DNA from: Spirochaetota bacterium
Lineage (GTDB): Bacteria; Spirochaetota; Spirochaetia; SZUA-6
Assembly: GCA_013151965.1 (NCBI GenBank)
Contig: JAADHF010000091.1
Span: 1 to 34,931, forward strand
Length of the DNA stretch: 34,931 nt
Direction: 5' to 3'
A model generated the notes under the pieces. The model ran no database searches and had not been told where the DNA came from. It saw nothing but the letters and a program-made list of their open reading frames with translations. The number at the start of each line of letters is the position of its first letter. Positions within the stretch are counted from its first letter, which is position 1. The position numbers and the translations under genes are program-made. Below are positions 33,712-34,931 of the stretch, in pieces.

Positions 33712-34836
33712 TTATTTAAACAATTCTATGTAGTCTCGAAATAAATAAAGTCTTCCTCTTTTTCCGCCCGTTATTTCTTTAATTACATTTAATTTTTCCA
33801 TTTCCCCAATTAATTTATAAACAGAAGGAAGGGAAAGATTAGTAATTACTTTTGCTTTTTTAGCATCGATTACAGGGCGCTGATATAAATGTTCGACAAT
33901 CATTTGTGCATTAGTAGATCTGCTTCCAAGGGATTGTAGTTTGTTATCAACTTTTTTTTGCAATTTTAAAATTCCATCGAATGTTTTAATACTATTTTTG
34001 GCAGTTTTAACTACTCCGGTAAGAAAAAATTTAAACCATTGAGTAAGATCGTTTTTCTCTCTAACACGCATCAAATTGTCATAATATAATGTTCTGTTTC
34101 TTTCGAAAAAATCGGACAGGTATAATATTGGTTTTTTGAGTATTTCTTTTTCTACCAAATATAGTGTAATCATTAATCTGCCGACACGTCCATTACCATC
34201 TAAGAATGGGTGTATTGTTTCAAATTGATAGTGCATCAAAGCTATTTTTAATAAATCCGGAAAATAGAGATTTTCATTATGCGCAAATTTTTCAATGTCG
34301 CCCATATATTCTTGAATGGAAGTATGAACCGGCGGAATAAAAATAGCATCATTTATCGAAGCACCGCCGATCCAATTTTGACTACTTCTAAATTCACCCG
34401 GAAGTTTATGCCTTCCTCTAATTCCTTTCAGTAGAATTTTGTGAGTTTGTCTGATTAATCTTGAGGAAAAGGGAAGTTGTTTTAAACTTTCAATTGCCGA
34501 ATTCAGCGCTGTTATATAGTTGTGGACTTCTTCCCAGTCATTTCTTTTTTCTTTTACAACATCCTCTTTGTCAAGTAAAGCATCTTCGATATTAGTTTTT
34601 GTCCCTTCTATTTTACTGGATTGTGTTGCTTCTTTAAGAACATACATGCTGATGAATAAATCAATATTCGGAATATATTCAGAATACATATCAAGTCTGC
34701 CGAGCTGTCTATCTGCCTGGCTTAAGAGATTTAGTAATTCCATATTATTAATATTCCATTGTCTGTTTATTTTTTCAGGCTGAAAACTTTTATATGTTCC
34801 CTGGCTTATATATTTACCGGATCTAAATTTTCTCAT
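33712..34836 (-). CDS. Fic-domain protein, probable AMP transferase with inhibitory helix and winged helix
   Basis: A 374-residue protein. The N-terminal region carries the inhibitory motif S-x-x-x-E-G at residues 73-78 (SSKIEG), which keeps class II Fic enzymes in check. The Fic core has the full catalytic loop HPFLDGNGRVGR at 209-220, with His209 and the phosphate-binding residues intact. The C-terminal part (about 310-374) looks like a winged helix (AKVITNLSLPSVYKLIGEMEKL). Fic enzymes transfer AMP or a related group to Ser, Thr or Tyr of target proteins. The wording of the N-terminus (LLSQADRQLGRLDMYSEYIP) is typical of Bacteroidetes Fic proteins. The gene is more AT-rich than its neighbours. 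No antitoxin gene is adjacent; regulation is probably internal. The target is unknown. Confidence 0.92.
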   Translation of the reverse strand: MRKFRSGKYISQGTYKSFQPEKINRQWNINNMELLNLLSQADRQLGRLDMYSEYIPNIDLFISMYVLKEATQSSKIEGTKTNIEDALLDKEDVVKEKRNDWEEVHNYITALNSAIESLKQLPFSSRLIRQTHKILLKGIRGRHKLPGEFRSSQNWIGGASINDAIFIPPVHTSIQEYMGDIEKFAHNENLYFPDLLKIALMHYQFETIHPFLDGNGRVGRLMITLYLVEKEILKKPILYLSDFFERNRTLYYDNLMRVREKNDLTQWFKFFLTGVVKTAKNSIKTFDGILKLQKKVDNKLQSLGSRSTNAQMIVEHLYQRPVIDAKKAKVITNLSLPSVYKLIGEMEKLNVIKEITGGKRGRLYLFRDYIELFK

Positions 34837-34861
34837 TAAACTTCCTTTTAGTTTCTTTTAA

Positions 34862-34893
34862 CAAAGATACATCTTATTTAAGAAAAATACCAA
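34862..34893 (-). promoter_or_regulatory. Bacteroidetes-type promoter before the Fic gene
   Basis: On the minus strand TATCTTTG (34869-34862) matches the Bacteroidetes -7 consensus TAnnTTTG, and a TTG (34893-34891) lies 21 bases further upstream, within the usual 17-23 spacing. The start codon at 34836 follows about 25 bases later, with AGGAAG before it. It differs from the TTGACA/TATAAT promoters elsewhere in the window. Confidence 0.5.
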
Positions 34894-34931
34894 TAACTTA
34901 AATAGTAAAGTTTATTATTAAAATAATTTAA

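Noticed and set aside
1-34931. CRISPR arrays, insertion sequences, tRNA or rRNA genes
   Set aside because: No regularly spaced repeats, transposase motifs, terminal repeats with target duplications or tRNA T-loop/acceptor patterns were found by reading; a dedicated scan was not possible.

Overview
The window looks like chromosomal DNA of a strictly or mostly anaerobic bacterium, most likely a spirochaete. This rests on inference. The genes are moderately AT-rich, with ATG, GTG and TTG starts and good Shine-Dalgarno sites. The periplasmic binding protein has the short Gly-Gly-Lys-Gln-Glu mature N-terminus common in Spirochaeta/Treponema-type secreted proteins. A class III (oxygen-sensitive) ribonucleotide reductase and a very large BadF/HgdC-type activase point to anaerobiosis. 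No rRNA, tRNA, CRISPR array or insertion sequence was seen.

Layout. 1-6200: a nucleoside uptake and salvage region, with the end of a BMP-family ABC permease, a nucleoside hydrolase and an amidohydrolase (deaminase type) on +, then a divergent block with a BMP binding protein and a second, divergent nucleoside hydrolase on -, and an M20 amidohydrolase on +. 6185-7742 (-): a YjbQ-family protein and a polyprenyl diphosphate synthase. 8049-10784 (+): two closely similar PiT phosphate transporters flanking a DUF47/PhoU-like accessory protein. 10965-12893: dxs, first step of the MEP pathway, with a clear sigma70-type promoter. 12910-14753 (-): a Gfo/Idh/MocA oxidoreductase, a 71-residue protein and an RlpA-SPOR protein.

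14938-19090 (+) is the most interesting stretch. A membrane histidine kinase and an NtrC-type sigma54 activator are followed by a near-perfect -24/-12 promoter, with a dyad-symmetric candidate enhancer site upstream. The promoter drives a small protein that looks like a diverged DUF47/PhoU relative. This is a self-contained kinase, activator, enhancer, promoter and effector unit.

19091-22427 (+): a consensus sigma70 promoter, a complete cobalamin riboswitch and a rho-independent terminator precede nrdD and nrdG. B12 would be expected to switch off the B12-independent reductase. 22449-26186 (-): a soluble multi-PAS/GAF hybrid histidine kinase. 26379-30845 (+): a 1488-residue fused acyl-CoA dehydratase activase-like protein with no dehydratase genes beside it. 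30921-33569 (+): valS. 33712-34836 (-): a Fic-domain protein, AT-rich, with a Bacteroidetes-style promoter, probably acquired by transfer.
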